From Candidatus Bathyarchaeota archaeon (GTDB lineage Archaea; Thermoproteota; Bathyarchaeia; Bathyarchaeales; DTEX01), in assembly GCA_021162225.1 (NCBI GenBank), contig JAGGZB010000078.1, forward strand, positions 1 to 30,092: 30,092 bases of DNA, given 5' to 3'. This document shows, one piece after another, positions 7,434-16,091 of the stretch. Under the pieces are notes generated by a model. The model worked only from the letters and a program-made list of their open reading frames with translations. It made no database searches and had not been told where the DNA came from. A program made the translations under genes and the position numbers. The number at the start of each line of letters is the position of its first letter. Within the stretch, counting starts at the first letter, position 1.

Positions 7434-9500
7434 ATGAGAAACAAAGGCGAATTTGCTGAGCTACTAAAGCCTAGAATTAAACTTTTTTCACTAAAGGGAA
7501 TAAGCCTCTACAGAGATATTTGGATCGAATATTCGGAGAGATATCTTAAGCATTATTTTAACATTTTAGGAAGCGGATGGGTAAAAATTTACTACGGTAT
7601 AGAAGCTAAAGGTATGCACGGATATAAATACCTAGAGTCTGCCCAAATGAGCTTTGATAAAGCTCTAGACGAATTGCCTCGTTTTCAACAAGGCAAAGCG
7701 AGGGAGATCTTCGAAGTAATAGAATCTATTAATCCAAGATACGAACCGATAGACTGGCAGGTTGATTACAAATCAGGATATAGATGGTCAGCCGACATTC
7801 CATGGAGCAATATAAGATATGGATATATGCCTGGAATAGACCTTAAAATGCCTGGTGAACTAGGGCGGTTTCAGCATCTCTTAACGTTGGGAATAACTTA
7901 CCAGATCACAGGAGATGAAAGGTACGCGCGAGAGATTATCTGCGAAATCCTAGACTGGATTGCCATGAATCCCCCAGGATACGGCGCAGGATGGTATGCT
8001 CCGATGAATGTGGCGATTAGATCCGCCAATTGGTCAGTGGCGCTTGAATTCATAAAAGATTATCTTTCCTCTCAGATTCATCAAGAACATGTAATAATCT
8101 TCCTGAGAGAACTTCTTAGAAACTTAAAGGAGCATGGAGAATTTGTTTATTCGCATCTTGAGAAGGGCGTAATACATCCGAATCATTACCTGTCAAACCT
8201 GGCAGGTCTAATTCTGGTCTCAATAGCTACTGAAGCGTTAATTGATGAAGCTGAGAAATGGAGAGAGTTAGCCCTAGAAGAGCTAAAAAGAGAAGCTTTC
8301 ATTCAAGTCTACGAGGATGGAGTGGATTTCGAAGAAGCCACCGGATATCAGAGACTAGCGTTAGAGATGTTCTTCTACCCTACCCTCTTCGAGGTTAAAG
8401 CGAATGAAAAATTCGATGGTAGCAATTACTTAGAAATCTGCAGAGAGCTCTTTGGTCGAAACTACATAGACAAACTGCGAAAGATGTTCGATTTTCTCCG
8501 CTTGTCCTCCAAACCTGATGGAAGAATTCCATTGATAGGCGATTATGACAGTGGAAGATTCCTAAAGTTCGAATTGCCTGATATCAAATCTCCCGATGTA
8601 AGCTATCTGCTTCCACTGGCCGCATGCTTCTTTAAGGACTCAAGGTTCAACGTAGAATTCCTCCAGCCCCATAGGCTTAAACGGTACTTCCCCATAATTC
8701 CTCTCTTCGGAGCAGAAGCATACGATGCCTTGGTGAAGGCTGAGCCAGTCAAATTAAACGAGATAAAAAGTAGGAGATTTCCGGATGCCGGAATGTTCGT
8801 GATGAGAAACATGGACGATTACGTTTTTATTTCTTGCGGTCCTATCGGAACCGCTGGGCTAGGAGGACACGGCCACAACGATAAGCTATCCTTTGAGCTA
8901 TGTTTTGGAGGTCGGGACATCATTGTCGATCCAGGCGTATATACCTATACCTCCTCCATGGACTGGAGAAGACTTTTTAGATCAACGTTTGTTCATAACA
9001 CTTTGACCGTAAACTTTGAAGAACAGAATAGGTTTTCTGAAAAGTCTCCATGGTGGGGTATGCTCGAAGATACAAAATGTAAATGCTTAGAATGGAAGGT
9101 TTCTTCAAGCTTGGACATATTCGAAGGAGAACACTATGGTTATACCAGGCTTAACCCTCCCCTCATACATAGGAGAAGAATAGAATTCCACAAAGATAAG
9201 AGAGAGCTGAGAATCTACGACTCGCTTTTGAACCAAAATCCTGAAGACGGTCAATATTATGTGGTCCTATGGAATTTTACGCTTCACCCAGAATGCCGAA
9301 TAGAAGCGATAGATGATAGGGTTGTCTCTGTGACGAACCGTGATGTAAGAGTGACATTTACTATTAATGAAGGATCATGGGGAATTGAAGAGGCTTATTA
9401 CGCTCCGGAATACGGAGTGAAAATGAAAACAATAGCCTTAAAAACTAAAGAAAGCAACGCGCAGAACAGACGCTTCACTATAGCCTTAGAAAAAGATTAG
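7434..9500 (+). CDS. Heparinase II/III-family polysaccharide lyase
   Basis: The protein should cleave uronic-acid-containing polysaccharide or oligosaccharide by beta-elimination. It has about 688 residues. The N-terminal alpha/alpha toroid (to about residue 370) holds Asn250-His251 in HPNHYLSNLAG and Tyr305 in ATGYQRLALEMFFYP. The C-terminal beta-sandwich heparinase II/III domain holds the hallmark GGHGHNDKLSFEL with His479 and His481, then IVDPGVYTY. These match the Asn/Tyr/His catalytic set of the fold. No signal peptide is present, unusual for a secreted lyase, so it probably acts on imported oligosaccharides. The frame is open to a GTG at 7425, but AAGGTGAT lies just before ATG 7434, which I take as the start. 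The substrate (heparinoid, alginate-like or other uronide) is not determined. Confidence 0.88.
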   Translation: MRNKGEFAELLKPRIKLFSLKGISLYRDIWIEYSERYLKHYFNILGSGWVKIYYGIEAKGMHGYKYLESAQMSFDKALDELPRFQQGKAREIFEVIESINPRYEPIDWQVDYKSGYRWSADIPWSNIRYGYMPGIDLKMPGELGRFQHLLTLGITYQITGDERYAREIICEILDWIAMNPPGYGAGWYAPMNVAIRSANWSVALEFIKDYLSSQIHQEHVIIFLRELLRNLKEHGEFVYSHLEKGVIHPNHYLSNLAGLILVSIATEALIDEAEKWRELALEELKREAFIQVYEDGVDFEEATGYQRLALEMFFYPTLFEVKANEKFDGSNYLEICRELFGRNYIDKLRKMFDFLRLSSKPDGRIPLIGDYDSGRFLKFELPDIKSPDVSYLLPLAACFFKDSRFNVEFLQPHRLKRYFPIIPLFGAEAYDALVKAEPVKLNEIKSRRFPDAGMFVMRNMDDYVFISCGPIGTAGLGGHGHNDKLSFELCFGGRDIIVDPGVYTYTSSMDWRRLFRSTFVHNTLTVNFEEQNRFSEKSPWWGMLEDTKCKCLEWKVSSSLDIFEGEHYGYTRLNPPLIHRRRIEFHKDKRELRIYDSLLNQNPEDGQYYVVLWNFTLHPECRIEAIDDRVVSVTNRDVRVTFTINEGSWGIEEAYYAPEYGVKMKTIALKTKESNAQNRRFTIALEKD

Positions 9501-9599
9501 AAAAGAGGAGATGCCGCTCAGAATTTACTAGGATCGGTCATTTTTCTCCTCATTCTTTTCAGCAACAAAAATTCAGTTTAGTCTGAAAACGAACAACAA

Positions 9600-9610
9600 G
9601 CGTTATAAGA
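9600..9610 (+). promoter_or_regulatory. Possible TATA box before the aminotransferase operon
   Basis: GCGTTATAAGA is a plausible box A with a predicted start near 9632. Just upstream are TTCAG (9572-9576) and CTGAA (9583-9587), five-base inverted arms. The rest of the 179-base gap between the genes shows T-rich termination-like sequence after 9538. Confidence 0.4.
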
Positions 9611-9679
9611 CGTCCACCTTTCTTCAGTGAGATTTAAGAGCGAAAAACACTCCATATTAAGGGGGGACGACAGCTCCTC

Positions 9680-11005
9680 ATGGAAAGAAAAAAGATCGAT
9701 ATAAAGAAATCATTGGAATTGTACAAGAGAATATTGAAGGTGATTCCCGGCGGTTCTCAAACTATGAGTAAACGTCCGGAAAACTTCGCTTTTGGTGCGT
9801 TTCCTATATTCTTGGAGAAAGGAAAAGGTTCTCACGTATGGGATGTGGACGGCAACGAATACATCGATTATATAATGAGTCTAGGCCCCATCACGCTTGG
9901 ATACTGTTATCCCGTCATAAATGAAGCTGTAAAAGCGCAGCTCGAAAAAGGATCAATCTTCAGCTTGCCTCACAGGCTGGAGATAGAAGCCGCGGAAGCT
10001 ATAATAGACTGTGTTCCATGCGCTGAGATGGTGAGGTTCTTTAAAACAGGAGCTGAAGCTGCCGCTGCGGCGGTGAGGGTAGCTCGTGCTTTTACTGGCA
10101 AGGAAAAAATTGCATCGTATGGCTATCATGGCTGGCTTGATATCTGGACGGCTGAACATATTGGGCATCCAAGAGCTCGCGGTGTGCCAAGCGTATTGAA
10201 AGACTACATAATTAGCTTTAACTATAACGATTTCGAATCTGAAAATTCTATTGAAAGCGTCTTGAAGAAACATAAGGATGAAATCGCCTGCATAGTCATG
10301 AGCCCAATAAGCTACTGGAGCCCCCCAAAGGATGGATACTTAAAGTGGGTGCGGGAGCTTGCCGATGAGCATGAGGTAGTACTTGTCTTCGATGAGATAG
10401 TGACGGGATTCCGCCTATCTCTAGGCGGGGCTCAAGAATACTTCGGAGTAACTCCTGACTTAGCTTGCTTTGCCAAGGGGATCTCTAATGGTCTGCCTAT
10501 CTCTGCATTAGCAGGTAAAAAGGAGATTATGCAGATAATGGAGGATCTCACAGTAAGTAGTACTTATGGCGGAGATACTTTGTCGCTAGCCGCGGTTACC
10601 GCGGCCATAAAAGAATGCAAAGAAAAGAGTGTTCCAGAGTATCTCTGGAGACAGGGAAGAAAACTTATGGAAGGCTTGAACAAAAAAGCGAGAGATGTAG
10701 GGGTCAATGTTGAGTGGGTTGGCTTCGCTCCGATATCGATGTATCGGTTCTCATATGAGAACGCTTCTCTATCAAGCGACATGACAGTTCTGTTTCTGCA
10801 AGAATGCGCAAAACGCGGTGTTCTGTTCAGAAAGGAGGGACCGGTTTACATATCTTTCTCGCACACCAATGAAGACATAGAAAGGACTATAGATGTCTGC
10901 GGCGAGGCGCTTGAATTTCTGAGGGATGCATACGAAAAAGGCGAGGTACACTCCAGATTGGAAACATTAAAGCCCCCTAACAGCCCGTATCGCAGATTCT
11001 CATAA
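9680..11005 (+). CDS. Class III PLP aminotransferase, glutamate-1-semialdehyde aminomutase-like
   Basis: This is a PLP enzyme of 441 residues, close in layout to glutamate-1-semialdehyde 2,1-aminomutase (HemL). Visible features are IPGGSQTMSKRP at the start, WDVDGNEYIDYIMSLGPITLGY, the cofactor-contact region FFKTGAEAAAAAVRVARA, YHGW, the aspartate motif VVLVFDEIVTGFR, and the Schiff-base lysine Lys266 in CFAKGISNG. True HemL sits with other haem genes. Here the neighbours are sugar and amidohydrolase genes, so transamination of a keto- or amino-sugar, or of another semialdehyde, is more likely than tetrapyrrole synthesis. The C-terminal tail (about 20 residues after EALEFLRDAYEKG) is longer than usual. 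A run of G (9661-9666) precedes the ATG at some distance. It is first in a tight operon with the PHP and amidohydrolase genes. Confidence 0.85.
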   Translation: MERKKIDIKKSLELYKRILKVIPGGSQTMSKRPENFAFGAFPIFLEKGKGSHVWDVDGNEYIDYIMSLGPITLGYCYPVINEAVKAQLEKGSIFSLPHRLEIEAAEAIIDCVPCAEMVRFFKTGAEAAAAAVRVARAFTGKEKIASYGYHGWLDIWTAEHIGHPRARGVPSVLKDYIISFNYNDFESENSIESVLKKHKDEIACIVMSPISYWSPPKDGYLKWVRELADEHEVVLVFDEIVTGFRLSLGGAQEYFGVTPDLACFAKGISNGLPISALAGKKEIMQIMEDLTVSSTYGGDTLSLAAVTAAIKECKEKSVPEYLWRQGRKLMEGLNKKARDVGVNVEWVGFAPISMYRFSYENASLSSDMTVLFLQECAKRGVLFRKEGPVYISFSHTNEDIERTIDVCGEALEFLRDAYEKGEVHSRLETLKPPNSPYRRFS

Positions 11006-11030
11006 TTATAAAGTTAAGTGGTGATCAAGA

Positions 11031-12980
11031 ATGGTTGATGATGAGAATCTATATGGATCCGCTTCAATATATCCGAAAAAAGAGACGGTCGTTGGAAGGT
11101 GTGAAAGCTGGGTTATCATTTATAAGGTTGGCAAGAGAGGAATAGATGTCGGCGGAGGGTTAGTCATAACCTTCCCGCTCCACGGATTCTCGGGTTTCAG
11201 ATTCTTCCCGGATGTTTCAATGGATGGAAAATGGAATGTTTGGGATATCACTGAGCCAGGATATCTCTACATAACCTCTTCAAATCCTGCGGTTAAGCTT
11301 AAGGCCGAGGGAGGATCTCATAGGTATACTCCACCAGCCAGGGATTATGGAGTGGAGGCTCTAAAGAAGGGTAAGCCAATGTTTCTTTGGCCGGGTAGAC
11401 CGCTCTACATAAAGGTTGAAGAAGCTCCATTAAGGGAAGGAGATGAGATCAGAATATGCTGGGGTGACACTTCGTCGGGAAGCCCAGGGGTCGTTACTGG
11501 AACATTGGCGAGAGAGGTAGAGCTCTTCATAGCCGTTGATCCCGACGGAAAGCTTAAGGGACCTATCTGTGGATATTATCCCATCAAGAAAAATCCGAAG
11601 ATCAGAGTTTTACCTGATCATCCTGTAAAGCTCGTAGTGACAGCCCCGTCAAGAGTTAGAGTCGGTGAACGCTTTGAAGTCTCCGTGGTTGCAAGGGACA
11701 AGTATGAAAACGTTTCTTTCCAGTATTCTGGAACGTTAAAGATTGGCTTCTCTGATTCTCAAGCTGAAGCTCCTAGAGTGCTACGGGCCAAAAGCGGAGA
11801 AAGAGTTCACAAATTCACTGTCTGCCCCAAAACAATTGGTGTTCATAGAATAGTCGTAACGGACGAAAAGAACGGATTGAAAGGTATAAGCAATCCTATC
11901 GACTGCCGTGAAGCCAAGCCGGACTACAAGATATACTGGGGAGACCCCCATGTTCACAGTAGCCTATCTGACGGTCTGGGAACCCTAGAGGAATGCTACG
12001 AATATGCCAGATACGATGCCGATCTAGACTTTGCTGTTGTAACAGATCACGACACGATGATCACGGATGAAAAATGGGAGCTTATTAAGAGGGCTGCTTC
12101 GGAATTTTATGAACCCGGAAAATTCGTTACTTTCAGCGGATACGAATATTCTGAGAGAAAATATGGCGGCGACAAAAATGTGTATTACTTCACTGATGAC
12201 CAGCCGATCTTCAGGTGCATCGATGAAGGAAGCAAGACTCCCATAGAGCTCTGGAATAATCTCCGCGGAAGAAAAGCCCTAACTATTCCTCATCACACTA
12301 CGCATAAGTACATGAGGACTAATTGGGATTATCATGACCCGCATTTTCAGCGTCTCGTCGAGATATACTCGGAATGGGGGAATTCCGAATATCCAGGGAA
12401 TCCTAGACCATTATGTCTTAATCATCTCCATGAGGAAAGAGCGCCTCCAAAAGGAACAACAGTTCAGGACGGGCTTGCCCGGGGATATCGTTTAGGCTTT
12501 GTTGCTGGAAGCGATAATCACTCTGGACAACCGGGTTATTGTGACCAGATGGGTAATTTCTCACGTAGACGTGCATATCATGGAGGACTGACGGCTATTT
12601 ATGCGGAGAACCTCACAAGAGAAGCCCTTTGGGAAGCCCTATATAATAGAAGGTGTTATGCTACTACTGGCGCTAGGATCATCGTTGAATTCTTTATGGA
12701 TAAGCATATGATGGGCGAAGAATATTCTACGAATGAACCCCCGGAGATTAACGTCAGAGTTCTAGGAACGAGTTCTATCGAGAAAGTAGAAGTAGTGAGA
12801 TCCAATAAGGAGATATTCGTTAAAGAGGGAAATGGCTCTCAAGTATGTTTCCACTTCGTAGATGAGAATATAATGCCCGGCTTTAACTACTACTATATCA
12901 GAGTGACTCAAGAAGACGGAGAGATGGCGTGGTCAAGCCCAATATGGGTGCACTACCTCCATAAAGAAGACGTTAAGTGA
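11031..12980 (+). CDS. PHP-domain metallohydrolase (CehA/McbA or DUF3604 type) with N-terminal beta domains
   Basis: The protein has 649 residues. The first 300 or so are beta-rich, with an Ig-like segment around residues 205-295 (VKLVVTAPSRVRVGERFEVSVVA). The catalytic PHP domain follows, with metal ligands in the expected order: His307 and His309 in DPHVHSSLSDG, Asp339-His340 in VTDHD, His421-His422 in IPHHTTH, and Asp495 and His497 in GSDNHSG. A small beta domain ends the protein. PHP enzymes of this type are metal-dependent phosphoesterases or hydrolases; the CehA/McbA branch includes carbamate hydrolases. The substrate here is unknown. There is no signal peptide. GGTGATC lies five bases before the ATG. 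The end nearly abuts the next gene. The context suggests removal of a substituent from a sugar or sugar derivative. Confidence 0.82.
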   Translation: MVDDENLYGSASIYPKKETVVGRCESWVIIYKVGKRGIDVGGGLVITFPLHGFSGFRFFPDVSMDGKWNVWDITEPGYLYITSSNPAVKLKAEGGSHRYTPPARDYGVEALKKGKPMFLWPGRPLYIKVEEAPLREGDEIRICWGDTSSGSPGVVTGTLAREVELFIAVDPDGKLKGPICGYYPIKKNPKIRVLPDHPVKLVVTAPSRVRVGERFEVSVVARDKYENVSFQYSGTLKIGFSDSQAEAPRVLRAKSGERVHKFTVCPKTIGVHRIVVTDEKNGLKGISNPIDCREAKPDYKIYWGDPHVHSSLSDGLGTLEECYEYARYDADLDFAVVTDHDTMITDEKWELIKRAASEFYEPGKFVTFSGYEYSERKYGGDKNVYYFTDDQPIFRCIDEGSKTPIELWNNLRGRKALTIPHHTTHKYMRTNWDYHDPHFQRLVEIYSEWGNSEYPGNPRPLCLNHLHEERAPPKGTTVQDGLARGYRLGFVAGSDNHSGQPGYCDQMGNFSRRRAYHGGLTAIYAENLTREALWEALYNRRCYATTGARIIVEFFMDKHMMGEEYSTNEPPEINVRVLGTSSIEKVEVVRSNKEIFVKEGNGSQVCFHFVDENIMPGFNYYYIRVTQEDGEMAWSSPIWVHYLHKEDVK

Positions 12981-12994
12981 TGCTGGTGAAGAGT

Positions 12995-13759
12995 ATGATC
13001 ATCGATATTCATGCGCATCCATCAAGAGATAGAAAAGCTTTAAGGAGCATGCTAGAAGCCGCCAGAAAAGCAGGAATTGACAAGGTATGTCTGCTTCCAA
13101 TACGTGGCAGATCATTTGAAAGATACTTTTACACCAATGAAGAAATGAAAAATCTTGTGAAAGAATATTCGGATTGGGTGATTGGCTTCTCTGCTGGAAG
13201 CTGTATTGATCCTAACGGAGCCGAAGACTTGGAAAAGGCTGTCAGGGATTATGGATTGAAAGGAGTGAAGATTCATGAAGAGAGGAACTGGGTTCTGAAG
13301 GGGCTCTTAGGATGCCACGGACTTTTAAGGAAGGCGGGAGAGCTAGGTGTCCCTGTTATAATTCATAGCTGGCATGAAGAGGAAGGGCTTCCTCCAGGAT
13401 CGGAAAAATATGTAGGGTTACAAGGACGTTTTCCCGTGCATATAATAAGCGAGGTTGCGCGAAAATGTCCAGATACCATACTGATATTCGCGCATATGGG
13501 CGGAAACTGGGAGAAGGCACTTCAAGCGGCTAAGCCGCATGAAAATGTATACTTTGATACTTGTGGCTTCGATCCAATAATAGGCGTGGTGGAAAGAGCT
13601 GTAGAAGTACTTGGTCCGGAAAGAATACTATTTGGATCCGACGCGCCGGGACGTAGCTTCGTCGCCCAATTATCCAAGATTCAATATGCAGACATAAGCG
13701 AAAGAGATCGGAGGTTGATTCTTGGAGAAAACGCCATGAGAATCCTAGGATTGAGGTGA
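12995..13759 (+). CDS. Amidohydrolase-2 family metal hydrolase (lactonase-like)
   Basis: This TIM-barrel amidohydrolase of about 255 residues has all expected metal ligands: His6 and His8 in IDIHAHP, His124 in IIHSWHEE, His167 in IFAHMGG, and Asp216 in FGSDAPG. Lys in GLKGVKIHEER sits where the family often has a lysine. The PF04909 group includes sugar lactonases (fucono- and rhamnono-lactonase) and decarboxylases, so hydrolysis of a sugar lactone or amide fits the locus, but the reaction is not proven. The frame is open from a GTG at 12977 that overlaps the PHP gene; a GGTGA motif before ATG 12995 supports the shorter form. A paralogous, ligand-less gene follows immediately. Confidence 0.82.
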   Translation: MIIDIHAHPSRDRKALRSMLEAARKAGIDKVCLLPIRGRSFERYFYTNEEMKNLVKEYSDWVIGFSAGSCIDPNGAEDLEKAVRDYGLKGVKIHEERNWVLKGLLGCHGLLRKAGELGVPVIIHSWHEEEGLPPGSEKYVGLQGRFPVHIISEVARKCPDTILIFAHMGGNWEKALQAAKPHENVYFDTCGFDPIIGVVERAVEVLGPERILFGSDAPGRSFVAQLSKIQYADISERDRRLILGENAMRILGLR

Positions 13760-13764
13760 CGAAT

Positions 13765-14541
13765 ATGATAGTAGACATGAATGCATTTCTTGGGAGATGG
13801 CCCTTCTGGAAGCTTAGGTATCAAGGTGTTAAGAATCTGCTAAAGCTTATGGATAGAGCGAAGATCGATAAGGCTGTAGTCTCCTCTTTGGACAGTGTCT
13901 TTTTCATCAATTATGAAGAGGGAAACATGGACGTAGCTGATGCTTGCCGTCTACATCCGGATAGGCTGATACCATTCGCTGTTATCAATCCAAATTTTCC
14001 CTTATGGATGGATCATCTTGAAGTATGCGTCGAAGAGTATGGAGCTAGAGGTATAAAGCTCCATCCGGACTATCATAAGTACAGTCTACTATCTGAGGAA
14101 GCGGCAGAGCTAATGAGGAAAGCTAAGAAAATGAAGCTTCCAGTCTTTATTCAGACGAGCATTATGGACATGAGGCATCATCCGGGATACTGCCTTGTGG
14201 TTGAAGCTTCTATACTGGAGGTAGCCTCAGTCATTAAGAGATACTCCGAGAACACGTTCATAATAGGTGGAGCTAAACATTTCGGCTCTCGCGTGCTAGA
14301 ATTGCTGGGGCAAGTTTCTGGGTGCAAAAACTTCTATATCGAGACTTCCGGAATCGGCGGTCCTTTCGACTGCATAGAAAGACTGGTTGAATCTATAGGG
14401 AGTTCAAAGCTTCTCTTAGGAACGAGAATGCCGCTTCTCTATCCAGAATCCGCAAAGTTGATGGTCGAAAAGGCGGAGATAGACGAGGAAGATAAAGAGA
14501 AAATTCTAGGCGGTAATGCATCGAATCTTCTATCTATTTAA
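13765..14541 (+). CDS. Amidohydrolase-2-like protein lacking the metal ligands (probable pseudoenzyme)
   Basis: The 258-residue protein aligns along its length with its upstream neighbour and shares the same start (MIVDMNAFLG against MIIDIHAHP) and the GIKLHPDYHKY strand. The metal site is gone. HxH has become Asn6-x-Phe8, the third His is Gln130, the FAHMGG His position is replaced within IGGAKHFG, and the catalytic Asp is Arg221 in LGTRMP. The barrel core and C-terminal NASNLL helix remain, and the frame is intact, so it is under selection and not a decayed gene. It may be a partner or substrate-binding subunit of the active paralogue, or may use a different chemistry. The start is ATG 13765, just after GAGGTGAC, rather than GTG 13756. 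It closes the operon. Confidence 0.75.
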   Translation: MIVDMNAFLGRWPFWKLRYQGVKNLLKLMDRAKIDKAVVSSLDSVFFINYEEGNMDVADACRLHPDRLIPFAVINPNFPLWMDHLEVCVEEYGARGIKLHPDYHKYSLLSEEAAELMRKAKKMKLPVFIQTSIMDMRHHPGYCLVVEASILEVASVIKRYSENTFIIGGAKHFGSRVLELLGQVSGCKNFYIETSGIGGPFDCIERLVESIGSSKLLLGTRMPLLYPESAKLMVEKAEIDEEDKEKILGGNASNLLSI

Positions 14542-14542
14542 T

Positions 14543-14564
14543 AAAAGATCTTTTGTAGTTTTTT
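14543..14564 (+). terminator. Likely T-rich terminator after the amidohydrolase operon
   Basis: A 12-base perfect palindrome (AAAAGATCTTTT, 14543-14554) is followed by a T-run at 14559-14564. The palindrome has no loop, so the T-run is the more likely signal. This separates the operon from the ABC importer genes. Confidence 0.35.
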
Positions 14565-14614
14565 GGGATATTATGTTGTTCTTTAAAGATAAAAATTCTT
14601 TTTTAAGAGGAAAT

Positions 14615-14622
14615 CTTTTAAG
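14615..14622 (+). promoter_or_regulatory. TATA box for the ABC sugar importer operon
   Basis: CTTTTAAG in an A-rich context predicts transcription near 14645, with GAGAGGGA as ribosome-binding site before ATG 14669. A second candidate, CTTTTTTAAG at 14598-14607, lies just upstream. Confidence 0.4.
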
Positions 14623-14668
14623 GAAAATGGATGTAACATTTCTATCGTAAAAGAGAGGGATAAAGATT

Positions 14669-16036
14669 ATGAATCGTATGGCTATTACGAAGATTCAAGC
14701 AATAGCTATTGTCATTGTTTTGGTCATAGCAGGTATTGGCGGTTATTATGCGTACCAGATGAGTATGCCAAAGCAGAAAGAGAAAGTGATCGTATGGACG
14801 TTCCCGCTAACCACGATGGAAACTTTCACCGATATGCTAAAGAATTTGGAGAAGGAATTCGAATCTAAAAACCCCGATATCGATCTGGAATTTCAGGTTT
14901 ATCCATGGGGCGGCAGAGATGCTAGAATGATCACAGCCGTCGCTGGAGGTGAAGCTCCCGACATCTGCTACTTTAACCCTCGACATGTAGCTAAGTTCCT
15001 ATCCCTTAACGCTTTGGTTCCAGTAGATGATTACCTGCCAGATGAATATAAGACCGGAGCATATGAATGGGCCTTGAAAATGTATTACTATAATGGAAGC
15101 ACTTGGGCAGCACCGTTCCTTGTAGGCGGACCGACTCTAGCAATATACAGCGTTGAAGCCTTTGAGAAAGCTGGCATCACTCCTCCATCAGGTCCTGAAG
15201 ACGCTTGGACCGTCGATCAATTCATAGAGGCCTGCTTAAAACTTAAGGAGCACGGTTACTACCTTGGAATTCCAGGCCGAGTGGGACTGCCAGCTCATCT
15301 ATTGCCTGCATTTAACATGTATGGAGCTGATGTATTCCCACATGAAGGAATTCCTTGGGCAAAGACAATTGCATTCAATAACAGCGCAGGTGTGAAGGCC
15401 TTCAAGTTCTTCTATGATCTATGGAACACATATAAGGTTGCTCATCCATCACTGGCTGGAACCCCACCGCCAGGATTGGACACAGAGCTCTTCGCAGTGA
15501 AGAAGGAGATCGGCATACTGATGGCTGCACCCTTCGGCACCGCGGCTTTAGAGATCCATGATAAGAATCCAGATTTCAAGTGGGGCGTGCTCGGTCTAAT
15601 ATGGGATAAGGAGTCCGGCAAAGGCAAATGGCCGAATCTTCCATGCATGGAATGTAACTCAGCTGTCGGCGCCTGGGGCGCATTCAAGCAATCATTTAAT
15701 AAGCATCCAAAGGCAGCCGGAAAAGTGCTTAGTTTTCTGTTATCAAAACACTTTACAGAAGAGTATTGTAAGAGCGGCGGAAGATTAACAGTGTACAAGG
15801 ATCTCAAAGACATGTACAAGGGAACAGAAAGGTGGGAGATCTGCAAAATGGGAGAATATCTAAAGTGGATTGACTATGTCCGACCAGAATGGGGCGTTCA
15901 TCCCGCTGCAACAGATGTATACGAGATACTCGTCAGCGAGCTTGAATCATGCATAAACGGCGAGAAGACTCCTGAAGAAGCCGTTCGAGACGCTGCAAGT
16001 GAATGCGTACAGGCTATAAAGAGGGCGCTAAAGTAA
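14669..16036 (+). CDS. ABC transporter sugar-binding protein (family 1), membrane-tethered
   Basis: This is the extracellular substrate-binding protein of a carbohydrate ABC importer, 455 residues. The N-terminus has a short charged start and a hydrophobic helix from about residue 10 to 31 (IQAIAIVIVLVIAGIGGYYAY). No lipobox cysteine follows, so the protein is probably held in the membrane by this helix or processed by an archaeal peptidase. The mature part begins VIVWTFPLTTMETFTDML, the usual first strand, and continues with GGEAPDICYFNPRHVAKFLSL (a SBP_bac_1/8 hallmark) and FEKAGITPPSGPEDAWTVDQF. Gene order with the two permeases is the classic one. Family-level similarity cannot name the sugar. 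The polysaccharide lyase and hydrolase upstream suggest oligosaccharides as ligand. Confidence 0.92.
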   Translation: MNRMAITKIQAIAIVIVLVIAGIGGYYAYQMSMPKQKEKVIVWTFPLTTMETFTDMLKNLEKEFESKNPDIDLEFQVYPWGGRDARMITAVAGGEAPDICYFNPRHVAKFLSLNALVPVDDYLPDEYKTGAYEWALKMYYYNGSTWAAPFLVGGPTLAIYSVEAFEKAGITPPSGPEDAWTVDQFIEACLKLKEHGYYLGIPGRVGLPAHLLPAFNMYGADVFPHEGIPWAKTIAFNNSAGVKAFKFFYDLWNTYKVAHPSLAGTPPPGLDTELFAVKKEIGILMAAPFGTAALEIHDKNPDFKWGVLGLIWDKESGKGKWPNLPCMECNSAVGAWGAFKQSFNKHPKAAGKVLSFLLSKHFTEEYCKSGGRLTVYKDLKDMYKGTERWEICKMGEYLKWIDYVRPEWGVHPAATDVYEILVSELESCINGEKTPEEAVRDAASECVQAIKRALK

Positions 16037-16091
16037 AATATAAATCCCCTCCATTATTTTTTAAGAAAGATTAAAAGAAGGCTGATGATGA

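Noticed and set aside
9680..11005. Naming the aminotransferase hemL for haem synthesis
   Set aside because: No other tetrapyrrole gene is nearby, and the surrounding operon is carbohydrate and amidohydrolase related. The UroD-like proteins belong to the methyltransferase context.
14543..14554. Palindrome AAAAGATCTTTT as a hairpin terminator
   Set aside because: It has no loop bases, so it cannot form a stable hairpin; only the following T-run is kept as a weak terminator signal.
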